Source: REEP01 sp964517265 (GTDB lineage: Bacteria; Pseudomonadota; Alphaproteobacteria; Rhodospirillales; Defluviicoccaceae). From it: 64,000 nucleotides of DNA. How positions within the stretch are numbered: the first letter of the stretch is position 1; the number at the start of each line of letters is the position of its first letter. The DNA lies in the NCBI GenBank assembly GCA_964517265.1, contig CAZFBS010000002.1, positions 1-64,000 of the forward strand, in the 5' to 3' direction. Of this stretch, positions 63,129 to 64,000 are shown piece by piece. The notes under the pieces were generated by a model. The model did not search any database and was not told the origin of the DNA. It saw nothing but the letters and a program-made list of their open reading frames with translations. The position numbers and the translations under genes are program-made.

Positions 63129-64000
<872 letters not shown>

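Overview
The window looks like the chromosome of an aerobic, GC-rich alphaproteobacterium, probably from the Rhodospirillales or a nearby order. That placement is inferred from gene content: the aerobic cobaltochelatase genes cobS/cobT next to a J-domain protein and bolA, a sufBCDSE-sufT-sufA operon behind an Rrf2 regulator, two ethylmalonyl-CoA pathway enzymes (malyl-CoA lyase and mesaconyl-CoA hydratase), a complete pqqABCDE operon, and Wzm/Wzt-type polysaccharide export. No rRNA or phage genes are visible. There is one tRNA, and remnants of three insertion-sequence families (IS30, IS256, IS5). One run of 100 N at 40701-40800 marks an assembly gap inside sufB.

Layout. 0.1-9.4 kb: a TVP38/TMEM64 membrane protein, an IS30 remnant, a 2098-residue FecR/cadherin-type repeat protein, an AT-rich methyltransferase gene, and tRNA-Arg(TCG) followed by degenerate 66-bp repeats. 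9.5-16.9 kb: a DUF389 membrane protein, a CtaG-like oxidase assembly factor, pqqABCDE (minus strand) and, divergently, an ABC transporter of the type linked to PQQ-dependent alcohol oxidation. 16.9-31.4 kb: a cell-surface region with a Wzm/Wzt-like exporter, glycosyltransferases, a type I secretion pair (PrtD-like ABC protein and HlyD-like adaptor), an RTX protein almost wholly built from nonapeptide repeats, and a PglK/MsbA-like flippase. 31.8-39.4 kb: an RhlE helicase, a highly divergent S-adenosylmethionine synthetase homologue overlapping a P-type ATPase gene, and a cyclic-nucleotide-binding protein. 39.5-46.5 kb: the SUF Fe-S cluster operon. 47-50 kb: an SDR oxidoreductase, malyl-CoA lyase and mesaconyl-CoA hydratase. 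50-58 kb: a HerA-like ATPase, TerB-like and DinG-like proteins, a putative lipoprotein or secreted protein, and a sulfotransferase. 58.6-64 kb: cobT, cobS, a J-domain protein, bolA, a DUF2889 protein, a CBS-domain protein and the 3' end of a CorC/HlyC-type protein.

How the genes work together. The RTX gene, glycosyltransferases and type I exporter run in one direction from 28.3 to 21.0 kb with tiny or overlapping junctions. Together with the neighbouring polysaccharide exporter this resembles the loci in which alphaproteobacterial RTX surface-layer proteins are secreted onto a glycan anchor. The pqq operon makes the redox cofactor PQQ, and the divergent ABC transporter is probably part of the same periplasmic oxidation physiology. 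The SUF genes form a translationally coupled operon with a 25-bp palindrome just before the regulator gene.

Items most worth a second look are the in-frame 210-bp tandem duplication within sufB at the assembly gap, the MetK-like protein with replaced catalytic residues coupled to a P-type ATPase, the RTX/glycosyltransferase/T1SS operon with a broken gene containing two in-frame TAG codons, the repeats after tRNA-Arg, and the duplicated non-repeat domain in the giant surface protein.
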